64,000 nucleotides of DNA from assembly GCA_036782995.1 (NCBI GenBank), contig DAIPXZ010000001.1, forward strand, positions 62,001-126,000. Reading direction: 5' to 3'. Positions 26,643 to 35,873 of the stretch are shown in pieces. The notes beneath the pieces were generated by a model, which was not told where the DNA came from, did not search any database, and was given only the letters and a program-made list of their open reading frames with translations. The first letter of the stretch is position 1. Each line of letters opens with the position of its first letter. The DNA comes from DAIPXZ01 sp036782995. Its GTDB lineage: Bacteria; Bacillota; Clostridia; Saccharofermentanales; Saccharofermentanaceae. The position numbers and the translations under genes are program-made.

Positions 26643-27368
26643 TTAAGAATCCCAGTTATTGAACACTTCTTGAATGTCGTCATTCTCATCCATCTTGTCG
26701 AGCATCTTCTCAAGTTGTTCAGCCGTTTCCGTATCTGCAATCTCCGTCCATGTAATCGGAACCGGACCTAATGTCGAATCAGAGAATGTATAACCCTTCG
26801 CCGTTAATGCATCCTTAACTGTGTAATAGCTATCCGGGTCGGTTACGATTTCGTAGTAGTCGCCTTCATTCGAGAAATCTTCAGCACCCGCTTCGAGCGC
26901 ATCCATCATAACCGTCTCTTCGTCGTCGAATTCTTCGGAGTCAATCAAGATCGTCCCCTTCTCCTGGAAAAGGAATGAGACACTGCCCGCGACACCCATG
27001 TTTCCGCCGTGTTTATCAAACAAGTGGCGTACATCACCAGCTGTACGATTTCTGTTATTCGTAAGCGTTCTTACCATAACGGCAACACCGCCTGGGCCGT
27101 ATCCCTCATAAACAATTTCTTCGTACGCGTCACCTTCACCGGCGCCTGCTGCCTTCTTAATTGCACGATTGATATTATCATTCGGCATGTTTGCTGCCTT
27201 TGCCTTTGCGATAACATCCTTCAAACGGGAGTTACCCTCCGGGTCTGGACCGCCTTCTTTTACGGCAACCATGATTTCCTTCGCAGCTTTCGTAAAGGCT
27301 GCGCCCTTCACGGCATCGGATGCTTCTTTCTTACGCTTAATATTGTTCCACTTGGAATGACCTGACAT
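26643..27368 (-). CDS. yebC: YebC/PmpR-family protein
   Basis: The 241-residue product begins MSGHSKWNNIKRKK and contains DNINRAIKK, YEGYGPGGVAVMV and TDNRNRT-like TNNRNRTA, the signatures of the YebC family. These proteins were described as transcription regulators, and some relatives are now linked to easing ribosome stalling, so the role should be read cautiously. The start at 27368 is chosen because GGAGG sits 8 bases upstream; five in-frame codons further up lack such a site. It probably leads the ATPase-Asp23 gene (58-bp gap). Confidence 0.95.
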   Translation of the reverse strand: MSGHSKWNNIKRKKEASDAVKGAAFTKAAKEIMVAVKEGGPDPEGNSRLKDVIAKAKAANMPNDNINRAIKKAAGAGEGDAYEEIVYEGYGPGGVAVMVRTLTNNRNRTAGDVRHLFDKHGGNMGVAGSVSFLFQEKGTILIDSEEFDDEETVMMDALEAGAEDFSNEGDYYEIVTDPDSYYTVKDALTAKGYTFSDSTLGPVPITWTEIADTETAEQLEKMLDKMDENDDIQEVFNNWDS

Positions 27369-27422
27369 CGGAATAACCTCCAAAAAATAGAATACAATCC
27401 ATTATATCACCGATACACTGGC

Positions 27423-28274
27423 TTAACCAACAAAAGAAAATACGACAAATCCCACAAAAGCACCTGCCGCAGCAATGCAATGTAGATACTTCCCGTCCTT
27501 TTCCGTTTTCGTCATCCACCTCGCAATCCCGTATGCCAATGCGCACGGAAGTGCCGGAAAAAAGCCAATACCGCTACAGAGGATGATGAAAAACACGTCT
27601 GAAGTGTGGAGCGGTCGGAACGACGTTATAAAGTAATCGCGGAAACGGCGTAAATTTACGAGGTCCTTCCCCCAGCTTCGCCATGACCCTGTCTTGTACG
27701 GAATCACCAAATCGAAAAGAAGAACGAGAACTGCCACTGCCGCCCCCATCGCAGCACGATAAAGTCCGTCAATCAATGCGTTCTTTGTAAAAGCAAGCAT
27801 TCCGATTTGAATGACAATCGTAATGCCAAGCGCAATCGACAAACGATACATCGAACTACCATGATCTTTTTGAATCATCATGTTCACGATAATCACCGTC
27901 GCCATTAAGAAGAGTGCCAGGACAGAAACCATCTTCGGAATCGCTCCAACACCGTCACCCGGCAAAAAAAACATATCTTGGCACACAAAAGCAATCGTCG
28001 CAAAAACCAAGCCTGTCAAACCTTCGATTTTCGCATACCGCGATGCAATCGGAGCACCGCAATATCTGCATTTGCCCTTCAAAAACAGCCAGCTGAAAAG
28101 TGGCACCAGATCAATCGCATGCAACTCGTGTGAACAGGTCATGCACATGGAGTGACCCTTTACAATCGTGCGCTTCTCTGGAATACGGTAGATACATACA
28201 TTTAGAAAACTCCCGATAACTAAACCGAAGAGTGTCGCAAAAACCATAATATAAACAAAAAGTATTGTTGGCAT
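27423..28274 (-). CDS. pilD: Prepilin peptidase (A24 family), catalytic motifs altered
   Basis: This 283-residue polytopic membrane protein should cleave the leader of type IV prepilins and N-methylate the new Phe. The N-terminal methylase part is intact, with GLVIGSFLNVCIYRIP and zinc-type pairs C44/C47 and C69/C72. In the peptidase half the first Asp (usually in IDL...IP) appears to be Asn131 (VIIVNMMIQ), and the GxGD motif reads HTSD with Asp226. The enzyme may therefore be inactive as a protease, or the alignment may hide a compensating Asp. The start at 28274 follows GGGAGAAGG. It is divergent from the pil operon. Confidence 0.85.
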   Translation of the reverse strand: MPTILFVYIMVFATLFGLVIGSFLNVCIYRIPEKRTIVKGHSMCMTCSHELHAIDLVPLFSWLFLKGKCRYCGAPIASRYAKIEGLTGLVFATIAFVCQDMFFLPGDGVGAIPKMVSVLALFLMATVIIVNMMIQKDHGSSMYRLSIALGITIVIQIGMLAFTKNALIDGLYRAAMGAAVAVLVLLFDLVIPYKTGSWRSWGKDLVNLRRFRDYFITSFRPLHTSDVFFIILCSGIGFFPALPCALAYGIARWMTKTEKDGKYLHCIAAAGAFVGFVVFSFVG

Positions 28275-28318
28275 GTGTAAAACCTTCTCCCATCTTTGAG
28301 TGCATCCGAAAATGCATC

Positions 28319-28347
28319 TATATATTAACATATAATTCTTGATTCAA
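28319..28347 (-). promoter_or_regulatory. Promoter of the prepilin peptidase gene
   Basis: TTGAAT and TATATA on the minus strand are separated by 17 bases, about 45 bases upstream of the ATG at 28274. Confidence 0.55.
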
Positions 28348-28463
28348 CTGAAATCATCAAATATCTGTGCAATTCTCTTTGCGTCGGCCATTGTCTTTCT
28401 AATGTTTTCTTGAGATGTATACGTGTTTTTTGCTATTATGCGCAACAATTTGTTAACATTTTC

Positions 28464-28492
28464 TTGCAAATTGTCAAGATTCAATGTATATT
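28464..28492 (+). promoter_or_regulatory. Promoter of the pilBTCMNO operon
   Basis: TTGCAA and TATATT are separated by 17 bases. The predicted transcript starts near 28499 and has a leader of about 210 bases. A second TATAAT-like sequence at about 28509 lacks a spaced -35 box. Confidence 0.55.
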
Positions 28493-28564
28493 TACATGGC
28501 AAACCAACGTATAATATCGGATGGGGTGTGAAAAGGTTACACAAATTTAACATCAAAACCGTTT

Positions 28565-28583
28565 ATTACAATCGAATTGTAAT
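28565..28583. promoter_or_regulatory. Perfect dyad in the pilB leader
   Basis: The arms ATTACAAT and ATTGTAAT flank CGA. The element is downstream of the predicted start site, a position suited to a repressor or an RNA hairpin. Its half-site AATTGTAA is close to the AATTGTGAA found at other pilus promoters. Confidence 0.45.
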
Positions 28584-28711
28584 GTTAAATATTGGCCGTA
28601 GGACTATACAACGGCAGGGGTTTTGGTGTAAATTACATTTATTAGCATGCGTGTTGGTGCGCCAGTGTGGCACTATTACGCGTGTGAGTCATACATCCGG
28701 TGGAGGGAACG

Positions 28712-30382
28712 ATGAAACGTTTAGGCGACATCCTTATTGACAGTGGTTTTTTGACCGCTGCAGAGCTTGCCGAGGCACTCAGTGCTCAGCAAGGCACCAA
28801 GAAACGGCTTGGTGAAATTATTGTAGAGAAAGGACTTCTATCGGAATTAGATATTCTGCGTGCTATATCCAGTCAATATGACATGCCGATTATCGACTTA
28901 CAGCAAGTCGATATCGATCCGGAAGCAACTAAGCTCGTCACCGAGCAGTATTGCGAAGAGAACCTCATCATTCCGGTCGCTTTTGAAGACGGCAAATTGG
29001 TTGTCGCAATTTATGACCCATTGAACATTCTTGTAACAGACGACTTGCATTTCCGTACCGGTTCAGATGTTATCACCTTGTTAGCTCCAAAGGGCCAAAT
29101 TCTCGCAGCAATTAAGATGAACTTTGGTAAGGAGGTCGCACAGAAAGCAGCGGCCGACCTCGAAGCAGACCTTGATGTTGAAGCGATGAAGAACCTTGGT
29201 GAGCAAATCACCGATGAAGTCAACCAAGCACCTGTTGTTAAATTGGTTAACTCCATGATTGAATTTGCTATTCGTGCGAGTTCTTCCGATATTCATATTG
29301 AGCCGATGGCCGATCGCGTTCGTGTTCGTATACGTATCGATGGTGTGCTTTCTGAGATTATGTCGAACCCGGTTGCGGCTCGTGATGCTATCATTACCCG
29401 TATAAAGATTCTTTCTGGCATGAATATCGCAGAAAAGCGTATTCCGCAAGATGGTCGTATTCAGACCTTAATTAATGGACAGCCTGTGGATATGCGTGTA
29501 TCTATTCTCCCGACTGTCAATGGTGAAAAGACAGTTATCCGTATCTTGGCGAAGAATGACGCGAACCTCAATCGTAAGTATCTGGGTATCAGTGCTCATA
29601 ATAACGAAATGATTGATCGTATTGTTAAGGTTCCGCAGGGTGTTTGCTTGATTTCCGGTCCTACTGGTTCTGGTAAGACAACTACGCTTTATACCCTACT
29701 CGCTGAGAAAAATACTCCTGAGACGAATATTGTTACCGTAGAAGACCCTGTCGAAATTCAAATCCCTGGCATTAATCAAGTTCAGGTTAACGTCAAGGCG
29801 GGTATGACATTCGCAAGTGGTCTTCGTTCTATCTTGCGTCAGGACCCTGACATCGTACTTGTCGGTGAAATCCGTGACGGTGAGACGGCAGAAATCGCTA
29901 TGCGTGCTGCTATCACTGGTCACTTGGTTTTCAGTACAATCCATACCAATGACGCCGTATCTTCTATCAACCGTCTGATTGATATGGGTATCGAGCCATT
30001 TATGGTTTCCACTGCTGTTATCGGAGTTGTATCACAACGTCTCGTTCGTCGTATTTGCACAAATTGTCGTGAGGAATATGAGCCAGATGTCGATGAGATT
30101 GCACTTCTTAAGCTTAAGCCCGGTCAGAAAATTTACCGAGGCGCTGGTTGTTCCGAGTGCAACGAAAAAGGATATAAAGGCCGTATCGCTATTCACGAGA
30201 TTGTCATCATGACGAAGGGCATGAAGGCTCTACTTCAAAGAAGAGCCAGTGAAGATGAGATGCGTGAACTTGCGATAAAAGAAGGAACATATATGCTTGC
30301 TGATTCAGCTGCTCAGTTGGTGCTTGAGGGGATCACTACTGTGGCGGAAATGAATAAGGTTACCTATTCTATTGATGGTTAA
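28712..30382 (+). CDS. pilB: Type IV pilus assembly ATPase PilB (GspE family)
   Basis: PilB is the cytoplasmic hexameric ATPase that drives pilus extension. The 556 residues comprise an N-terminal MshEN-like domain (MKRLGDILIDSGFLT start; this domain binds cyclic-di-GMP in some relatives), the N2 region, Walker A GPTGSGKT (316-323), Walker B LVGEIRDGET, the His box, and a four-Cys zinc motif (CTNC and CSEC). An in-frame GTG four codons upstream is less suitable because GGAGG lies properly before the ATG at 28712. First gene of pilB-pilT-pilC-pilM-pilN-pilO. Confidence 0.95.
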   Translation: MKRLGDILIDSGFLTAAELAEALSAQQGTKKRLGEIIVEKGLLSELDILRAISSQYDMPIIDLQQVDIDPEATKLVTEQYCEENLIIPVAFEDGKLVVAIYDPLNILVTDDLHFRTGSDVITLLAPKGQILAAIKMNFGKEVAQKAAADLEADLDVEAMKNLGEQITDEVNQAPVVKLVNSMIEFAIRASSSDIHIEPMADRVRVRIRIDGVLSEIMSNPVAARDAIITRIKILSGMNIAEKRIPQDGRIQTLINGQPVDMRVSILPTVNGEKTVIRILAKNDANLNRKYLGISAHNNEMIDRIVKVPQGVCLISGPTGSGKTTTLYTLLAEKNTPETNIVTVEDPVEIQIPGINQVQVNVKAGMTFASGLRSILRQDPDIVLVGEIRDGETAEIAMRAAITGHLVFSTIHTNDAVSSINRLIDMGIEPFMVSTAVIGVVSQRLVRRICTNCREEYEPDVDEIALLKLKPGQKIYRGAGCSECNEKGYKGRIAIHEIVIMTKGMKALLQRRASEDEMRELAIKEGTYMLADSAAQLVLEGITTVAEMNKVTYSIDG

Positions 30383-30394
30383 GGAGGAAATAAA

Positions 30395-31516
30395 GTGGAA
30401 GAATTTTCTTTAAGTATGGATGCAATCTTGACTGAGGCAGTCCGTCGTCAAGCATCCGATACACACATCACAGTCGGCTTGCCGCCTATGATTCGTGTTC
30501 ATGGCGAATTAATGCCATTGAACTCTAACATTTTGACACAGAGTGATGCTGAATACCTTTGTAAATCAATGTTAGACAAATCCAGACAACAATACCTTAA
30601 CGAGCGTGGTGAAATTGACTTTTCATACGTTGTTAAGGATTACAGCCGTTTCCGTTGCAACATCTTCAAACAACGCGGCAGCTTTACCCTCGCTGCTCGT
30701 ACAATTACAACCGAGATTCCTTCTTGTGAACGTCTCGGTTTGCCAGAGTTGTTCAAGGAATTGGCTTTAAAGCCACGTGGATTGATTCTTGTTACGGGTC
30801 CTACGGGTTCCGGTAAATCTACAACATTGGCTGCCATGGTTGGACACATCAACCAAAGCAGAAGATGTCACGTACTAACCTTAGAGGAACCAATCGAATA
30901 CCTACACCGTCATGGTGAATCCATGATTAACCAACGTGAAGTTCACGAAGATACCCTATCATTCGCGAACGCTCTCCGTGCCGCACTTCGTGAAGATCCA
31001 GACGTTATCATGGTTGGTGAAATGCGTGACCTCGATACGATCAGTACAGCGATTACAGCTTCTGAAACCGGTCACTTGGTCATGTCCACCTTGCACACCA
31101 GTGGTGCTGCCGATACGATTAACCGTATCATCGACGTTTTCCCGCCTCACCAGCAGGATCAAATCCGTGTTCAACTGGGTACCGTTTTGGTAGCCGTCAT
31201 CTCTCAGACCTTGCTTCCACGCGCAGACGGCGCAGGACGTATTGCGGCATTCGAGATCTTGATTGCCAATGATGCTGTTCGTAACCTGATTCGTGAAGGT
31301 AAGACCTATCAGATTGACAATACCATCGCTACGAACCTCAAGTTGGGCATGTGCTCCCTCGACTATTATCTGGCCGAGCTCACGAAAAAGGGATTGGTTA
31401 CCCGTGAAGTTGCCCTTTCCCGCTGTAAGAACCCTGAAGAATACAGAAGATACTTGTCATCTGCAGGTAGCGCAAACTCTGTGTCCGGCAGTTTGTTCAG
31501 CTCGTTGGAGTATTGA
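30395..31516 (+). CDS. pilT: Type IV pilus retraction ATPase PilT
   Basis: PilT powers pilus retraction and twitching. The 373-residue sequence has ASDTHITVGLPPMIR at the N-terminus, Walker A GPTGSGKS (135-142), the Asp-box TLEEPIEY, Walker B MVGEMRDLDT and HTSGAADTINRI. No zinc motif is present, which separates it from PilB. It starts with GTG at 30395, supported by AAGGAGG 7 bases upstream. The gap to pilB is only 12 bases. Its presence predicts dynamic, retractable pili and not a simple secretion pseudopilus. Confidence 0.95.
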   Translation: MEEFSLSMDAILTEAVRRQASDTHITVGLPPMIRVHGELMPLNSNILTQSDAEYLCKSMLDKSRQQYLNERGEIDFSYVVKDYSRFRCNIFKQRGSFTLAARTITTEIPSCERLGLPELFKELALKPRGLILVTGPTGSGKSTTLAAMVGHINQSRRCHVLTLEEPIEYLHRHGESMINQREVHEDTLSFANALRAALREDPDVIMVGEMRDLDTISTAITASETGHLVMSTLHTSGAADTINRIIDVFPPHQQDQIRVQLGTVLVAVISQTLLPRADGAGRIAAFEILIANDAVRNLIREGKTYQIDNTIATNLKLGMCSLDYYLAELTKKGLVTREVALSRCKNPEEYRRYLSSAGSANSVSGSLFSSLEY

Positions 31517-31550
31517 TTCAGCAAGCAAATAAAAGAAGGAGGTTCACTTC

Positions 31551-32759
31551 ATGCCAAATTTTAAATATGAAGTAGTAGATGCTGCTGGTCGTTCCAGTAA
31601 GGGAATCATCGAAGCGGCTACCATCGCAGATGCATCCAAAATGCTCCGCGCTGATGGTCGATTCATTGCATCTCTGGTTCCGGATACCGGAAGCGGCATT
31701 CTATCAATGAATATTGGCAGTCCGAAGCTTAAGACGAAAGACCTGATGATTATTACACGTCAGCTTGCTTCCCTATTAAGTGCAGGTATCACCATTATTC
31801 GTTCTTTGGATATGCTCTACCAGCAATTGGAAAGCAAGAAAGCGAAGGCCGTCATTGGATCGATTTACGAGGGTATTCAATCCGGTAAAACACTTTCCGA
31901 AGCATTCCGCGAACAGGAAAAGGCGTTGCCTAAGATTATGACTACCATGATTGCAGCCGGTGAAGAGTCCGGTCGTCTGGACGAAATCATGGCTCGTTTG
32001 GCAGCGCACTTTGAAAAGGAATCCAAGTTGAAAAACAAGGTTGCCGCCGCTATGGTTTATCCTGTAATCTTGTTGATTGTTACAATGGGTATCACCATTG
32101 GCCTTATGACCTTGGTTGTTCCTCGTTTTGCCGTAACACTCGGTGAAATGGGCGCAGAGCTCCCGGGACTTACATTGTTCGTTTTGGGAATCAGTGAAAA
32201 CCTTGTCAGTTACTGGTATATCCACATCGCCGTAGTTGCAACCGTGGTAATTTTAGTTCGTTTGTTCTTGCGTTCTGAAAAGGGCGGCTTATGGTGGTCG
32301 AGAGTTCTCCTGGTTATGCCGATTGTCGGAAAATCACAGAAGGCTACTGCAGCTGCACGTTTCACAAGAACTATGGCAACACTTCTTCGAAGCGGTATCA
32401 GTGTTTTGGACTCCATGGAAATCACGAGTCATACATTAGGCAATCGCTATCTCGAAAAAGTCCTTTATGATTCACGAAATGAAATTCGTAAAGGTGCTTC
32501 CGTCTCCCGTTCCATTCGTACAATTAAAGAATTCCCACCAATGATTTACGCAATGACTGCCATCGGTGAAGAATCTGGTACATTGGACAGTATTTTGGAT
32601 AAGGCTGCTGACTTCTTCGAAGATGAAGCCGATGCCGCCACAGCAAAGATGACCGCTGCTATGGAGCCGATCATGATCATCATCATGGCTGCTGTCGTTC
32701 TTGTTATCGTTGGTGCCTGCGGTATGCCGGTTCTTACGATGTCCAGTGCCATTATGTAA
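31551..32759 (+). CDS. pilC: Type IV pilus inner-membrane platform protein PilC (GspF family)
   Basis: PilC is the membrane platform on which PilB and PilT act. The 402 residues show two GspF domains: TRQLASLLSAGITIIRSLDML and its later copy FTRTMATLLRSGISVLDSMEI (each shortened here by position only), with LPKIMTTMIAAGEESGRLDEI repeated as FPPMIYAMTAIGEESGTLDSI. Three membrane segments are seen (about 165-195, 218-240 and 372-395). It fits the family's usual length. GGAGG precedes the ATG, and the gene is placed between pilT and pilM in the standard order. Confidence 0.95.
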   Translation: MPNFKYEVVDAAGRSSKGIIEAATIADASKMLRADGRFIASLVPDTGSGILSMNIGSPKLKTKDLMIITRQLASLLSAGITIIRSLDMLYQQLESKKAKAVIGSIYEGIQSGKTLSEAFREQEKALPKIMTTMIAAGEESGRLDEIMARLAAHFEKESKLKNKVAAAMVYPVILLIVTMGITIGLMTLVVPRFAVTLGEMGAELPGLTLFVLGISENLVSYWYIHIAVVATVVILVRLFLRSEKGGLWWSRVLLVMPIVGKSQKATAAARFTRTMATLLRSGISVLDSMEITSHTLGNRYLEKVLYDSRNEIRKGASVSRSIRTIKEFPPMIYAMTAIGEESGTLDSILDKAADFFEDEADAATAKMTAAMEPIMIIIMAAVVLVIVGACGMPVLTMSSAIM

Positions 32760-32787
32760 TAATTGATTACTCGAAAGGAGATATATT

Positions 32788-33912
32788 ATGGGAAATCCAT
32801 TAAACAAATCGGGCAACGCAGTCATTTCAATAGATGCGTCCAGCTCAAACATGCGAATGGTGCTCGGTAGCTACAATCGCAAAAACGGTATGATTTATGT
32901 CGATAAGGCAAGTGTCATCGGTCTCGAATCCGATACCATCGCCGATGGTGTCATCAATGACCAATTCGGTGTGGTAATGGCTATGAAAAACGCACTCGCA
33001 AAGATGGACGTTCAGTCAAAGCATGCCATCTTCACTGTGGAGGGAAGCTATCTTCATACAAGAGACCTCGAACTCCCTGCAGTACGCGCCGACCAATTGA
33101 CAGATATGGTTCGTTATGAAATCTTAGGTCAGGGCAACAATAATCGTGACATGATTGTTGAATATATCATCTATGACAAGGTCATGGATGAGGAGACAAA
33201 GCAACCGAAATATAAAGTACGTGCTACAGCTATTCCAAAAGAAGTCGCTATTGATTTCCGTGAATTGATGAAGACCAGTGCGCTCTCCCCTGTTGCTTTG
33301 GATGTAAATCCGAACGCAGTTCGTAAGCTCTTTTCTACAGGAACCATAAATGGAACGACGAATGTTGAATCAAACACATTGCTTTTGATTGAGCTTTCTT
33401 CGAAGACCACCAATATTACAGTTTTGGATAAAGGCTTCCCGGTTCTGACTCGTCGCTTGCAGTTCGGACACTCCAACATTCGTCAAGTTGCTGAGACGGT
33501 AAAGAAGGTTCAGGGTAACGGTGCTGATAAATCTTCCATCCTCACACGACGTTTACAAGTTGTTAAGGGTGAAGGTGTAAAGACTGTTGACATCTCTGAT
33601 ATCGATGTTTGGCATGAGTCAGTGAAGGATGAGCCTTCTTTGAATAGTGCGGTTTCAGCATACTTCAAGAGCTTAACCGATGCCATTTCTAGAACCGCTC
33701 AATTCTCCATAACGAAGTATCGTTTGGATAGCATCAGCACTTGCTTCCTTTATGGTAGTGGTGCTCAATACCGCAAGATGGATAAAGAATTGTCACGCCA
33801 GCTCGGAACTCAGGTCGAAGTGCTCAATACACTGAACACTGTTTCCGGTCCGAAGGACTTCATCTTATCCGATTATGTGAACGCTTGCGGCGCGCTCATC
33901 CGTGAGAATTGA
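32788..33912 (+). CDS. pilM: Type IV pilus assembly protein PilM (actin-like)
   Basis: PilM is a cytoplasmic actin-fold ATP-binding protein that binds the N-terminus of PilN. The 374-residue sequence has the phosphate-loop-like start AVISIDASSSNMRMVLGSY, FTVEGSYLHTRDLELPAV (the family's motif before the MVRYEI block), VALDVNPNAVRKLF and a C-terminal FLYGSGAQYRKMDKEL glycine loop. AAAGGAG lies 9 bases before the ATG. The pilN ribosome binding site overlaps its stop region, so translation is probably coupled. Confidence 0.9.
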   Translation: MGNPLNKSGNAVISIDASSSNMRMVLGSYNRKNGMIYVDKASVIGLESDTIADGVINDQFGVVMAMKNALAKMDVQSKHAIFTVEGSYLHTRDLELPAVRADQLTDMVRYEILGQGNNNRDMIVEYIIYDKVMDEETKQPKYKVRATAIPKEVAIDFRELMKTSALSPVALDVNPNAVRKLFSTGTINGTTNVESNTLLLIELSSKTTNITVLDKGFPVLTRRLQFGHSNIRQVAETVKKVQGNGADKSSILTRRLQVVKGEGVKTVDISDIDVWHESVKDEPSLNSAVSAYFKSLTDAISRTAQFSITKYRLDSISTCFLYGSGAQYRKMDKELSRQLGTQVEVLNTLNTVSGPKDFILSDYVNACGALIREN

Positions 33913-33926
33913 AAGGAGGGAAAGAA

Positions 33927-34841
33927 ATGAGTACAACACAAACAAAAAGAAATGATTTTTCTAAGAAAGATATGAACTTCTTGTCTGAATTCTCTTCTTC
34001 GAATACTCAAGTCGCATCATTAATCCCTGTTTTCCTCTTGGTTGTCGTAATAGCCATCGCTGTTGTGGTTGGTATCACGGCTGTAATTAAGATTCAGGAA
34101 GCTACAAAGACCAAAGCGACAAAGGAGCTTCGTGATGAGATGAATTCCGAAGAATACCAGGAAAAATTATCCAGCTACGATTCCACAACAATGGCGGTTG
34201 CCGACTTGCGGTCCTACCACTTCGTGCTTTCTGAATTAGATGCACGTGTCAAGGCTTTGACTGTAGTAAACCCTGCAACATTAAATGCCGTTGTTGAACA
34301 ACTCCCTGCCGACACCATTTTGACAGGTTATGAAGAAAAAGATGGTAAAGTCATTATTCGGGGAACCAGTTTGGAAAGTTATTCTCCAATGAACTATCTT
34401 GAAACATTGCAATCGAAGGGAATCTTCGAATTCATCAGCATCACTGAAATCAAGCCATTTACACCAACGGAGAATAGTTATACTCCGGAAATTATGATGG
34501 CAGTAGACGATTACTATACGTTCGAATTTGTCGGAACACTTAAGGGTAGCTATTCTGTTTCTTATTCTCAATATATTGAGGGTGAAACACCGACTTCCAT
34601 CTCTTCTGTTTCAGCAAGCGTTCTTGCTTCCGGTGATGCTTATACCATCCCAACACCATTGAATATTACTTATGAAGGTGCAAATTACACACTTTTTTCC
34701 ATCACAATCAATGGTGTAGTTGTAAATGCAGATATTCTTGCCGAAGCCAAACGCGACGAGCAAATTACTGGCATGGTAGATTCTGCAAAGGAAGTAAAGA
34801 TTTTCTATACCCAATCAACTACGGAAGGAAGTGAAGGCTAA
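33927..34841 (+). CDS. pilN: Type IV pilus assembly protein PilN-like
   Basis: This 304-residue bitopic membrane protein has a short N-terminal cytoplasmic tail, one membrane segment (about 31-55), then an alpha/beta domain with VVNPATLNAVVEQLPADTIL and VIIRGTSLESYSP, which match the PilN pattern. The C-terminal 100 residues are longer than in most PilN proteins and are Ser/Thr/Tyr-rich. PilN links PilM to PilO. The start at 33927 follows AAGGAGG by 7 bases; an upstream in-frame ATG overlaps pilM and has no such site. Stop and pilO start overlap (TAATG). Confidence 0.85.
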   Translation: MSTTQTKRNDFSKKDMNFLSEFSSSNTQVASLIPVFLLVVVIAIAVVVGITAVIKIQEATKTKATKELRDEMNSEEYQEKLSSYDSTTMAVADLRSYHFVLSELDARVKALTVVNPATLNAVVEQLPADTILTGYEEKDGKVIIRGTSLESYSPMNYLETLQSKGIFEFISITEIKPFTPTENSYTPEIMMAVDDYYTFEFVGTLKGSYSVSYSQYIEGETPTSISSVSASVLASGDAYTIPTPLNITYEGANYTLFSITINGVVVNADILAEAKRDEQITGMVDSAKEVKIFYTQSTTEGSEG

Positions 34842-35812
34842 TGAAAAACGCAGGCAGAGAAACCATTCTCTTATTCTTATTAGTCATGGTTGTTATTATC
34901 GGCGGTTCTGTTCTATTGCTTATTAATCCGGCTCGTGATTCTTTAGCAACAGCCAAGGCAGACTATGATATGGTTAAGGCCGAGAAAGATCAGAAGGATG
35001 CTATTATAGAAGCTGAGAAGGAACTAAATAGCGAGAAGAACTCGCTTACTTCCAGTATTATTGAGATGGAGAATGTTCTTCTTCCAACACTAAATACGGA
35101 AGCAATCGCTCAAAGACTCTATGGTTTCTTTACAGAAGCTGATATTCCCTATTATGCCGAGATTAGTTCGACTGAGAAAGCTTATGAAACAGTAACTCTT
35201 TCAGACGGTACATCAAGTCTTGACAAAGCAGTTCATACTACATTCACAATCAAGGTTTCAGGTACAGATGGATATTTAATGACAAGAGATGAGGATGATG
35301 CCCACACATATACTGAACTGAATGATGAATTACACAGCTCAGAATATGTTGGATACGCACAATTTTATGCTGCACTTCAATCGATTGCCTCTGATTATCC
35401 GGATGCCGTAAAGATTACTGAAGTTGCGATTGAAGACACAAACCAAGGTTTCTGTTTCTTTACTGCTACAGTAGACGTATGGGCGTATGATCTGCAGAGT
35501 CGACTTTCTGATCCTTCCGCAGATACAAATTATGTTGTTTGGGTAGACAATGGTGCAATTGCAACGGGTGGTATCGTAGGTATTCCTTCGCAATATGCGA
35601 TTTTGACTGGTTTCTCACCGGTTGCTAATACTTCACCTCTTTATGGAACGTGCATCCATGCAAATGATTTCGAATTCGACAGACCGTTCGCAGCTTGGAA
35701 TCATTGGGGGTACATGCGCCTCTATGATGGCAACTTAACATTGGAACAACAATTGCTTGAAGCGAGAAGTGAAAATATGCCTACAGATACGACAACGCTT
35801 CCAGAAGAGTAA
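34841..35812 (+). CDS. pilO: Type IV pilus assembly protein PilO-like
   Basis: This 323-residue protein has one membrane segment (about 7-29), a coiled-coil stretch rich in Lys/Glu/Ala (about 35-80), then an extracytoplasmic ferredoxin-like region (NTEAIAQRLYGFFTEADI, FTIKVSGTDGYL). The arrangement and the position after pilN identify PilO. Its C-terminal domain of about 130 residues is larger than usual and Trp/Tyr-rich. The ATG overlaps the pilN stop by one base. The operon's next gene is separated by a promoter, so PilO is probably the last protein of the assembly unit. Confidence 0.8.
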   Translation: MKNAGRETILLFLLVMVVIIGGSVLLLINPARDSLATAKADYDMVKAEKDQKDAIIEAEKELNSEKNSLTSSIIEMENVLLPTLNTEAIAQRLYGFFTEADIPYYAEISSTEKAYETVTLSDGTSSLDKAVHTTFTIKVSGTDGYLMTRDEDDAHTYTELNDELHSSEYVGYAQFYAALQSIASDYPDAVKITEVAIEDTNQGFCFFTATVDVWAYDLQSRLSDPSADTNYVVWVDNGAIATGGIVGIPSQYAILTGFSPVANTSPLYGTCIHANDFEFDRPFAAWNHWGYMRLYDGNLTLEQQLLEARSENMPTDTTTLPEE

Positions 35813-35836
35813 GGCATTGTGAACGCGGTTCTTATA

Positions 35837-35858
35837 TTTTTCACAAAATTGTGAAAAA
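35837..35858. promoter_or_regulatory. AT-rich dyad upstream of the first mini-pilin gene
   Basis: The perfect 9-bp arms TTTTTCACA and TGTGAAAAA flank AAAT, 15 bases before the -35 box. Position and symmetry suit an activator site. The alternative is a weak terminator for pilO. Confidence 0.5.
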
Positions 35859-35873
35859 ACTTCAAATTTGCTA

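Larger units (their letters stand above)
28275..28711. promoter_or_regulatory. Divergent control region of the pilus locus
   Basis: These 437 bases separate the prepilin peptidase gene from pilB and are AT-rich, with no convincing gene. They contain back-to-back promoters (28319-28347 minus, 28464-28492 plus), the perfect dyad ATTACAAT-CGA-ATTGTAAT at 28565-28583, and a short GCCGT/ACGGC hairpin near 28595-28615. The plus promoter would give a leader of about 210 bases before pilB. No cyclic-di-GMP riboswitch signature was recognised. Confidence 0.6.

Noticed and set aside
28344..28556. 70-codon minus-strand frame in the region before pilB
   Set aside because: It overlaps both predicted divergent promoters, has no good ribosome binding site and shows no family features.
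28493..28711. Cyclic-di-GMP riboswitch in the pilB leader
   Set aside because: Class I and II signature sequences and pairing could not be found by eye. A covariance search would be needed to settle it.
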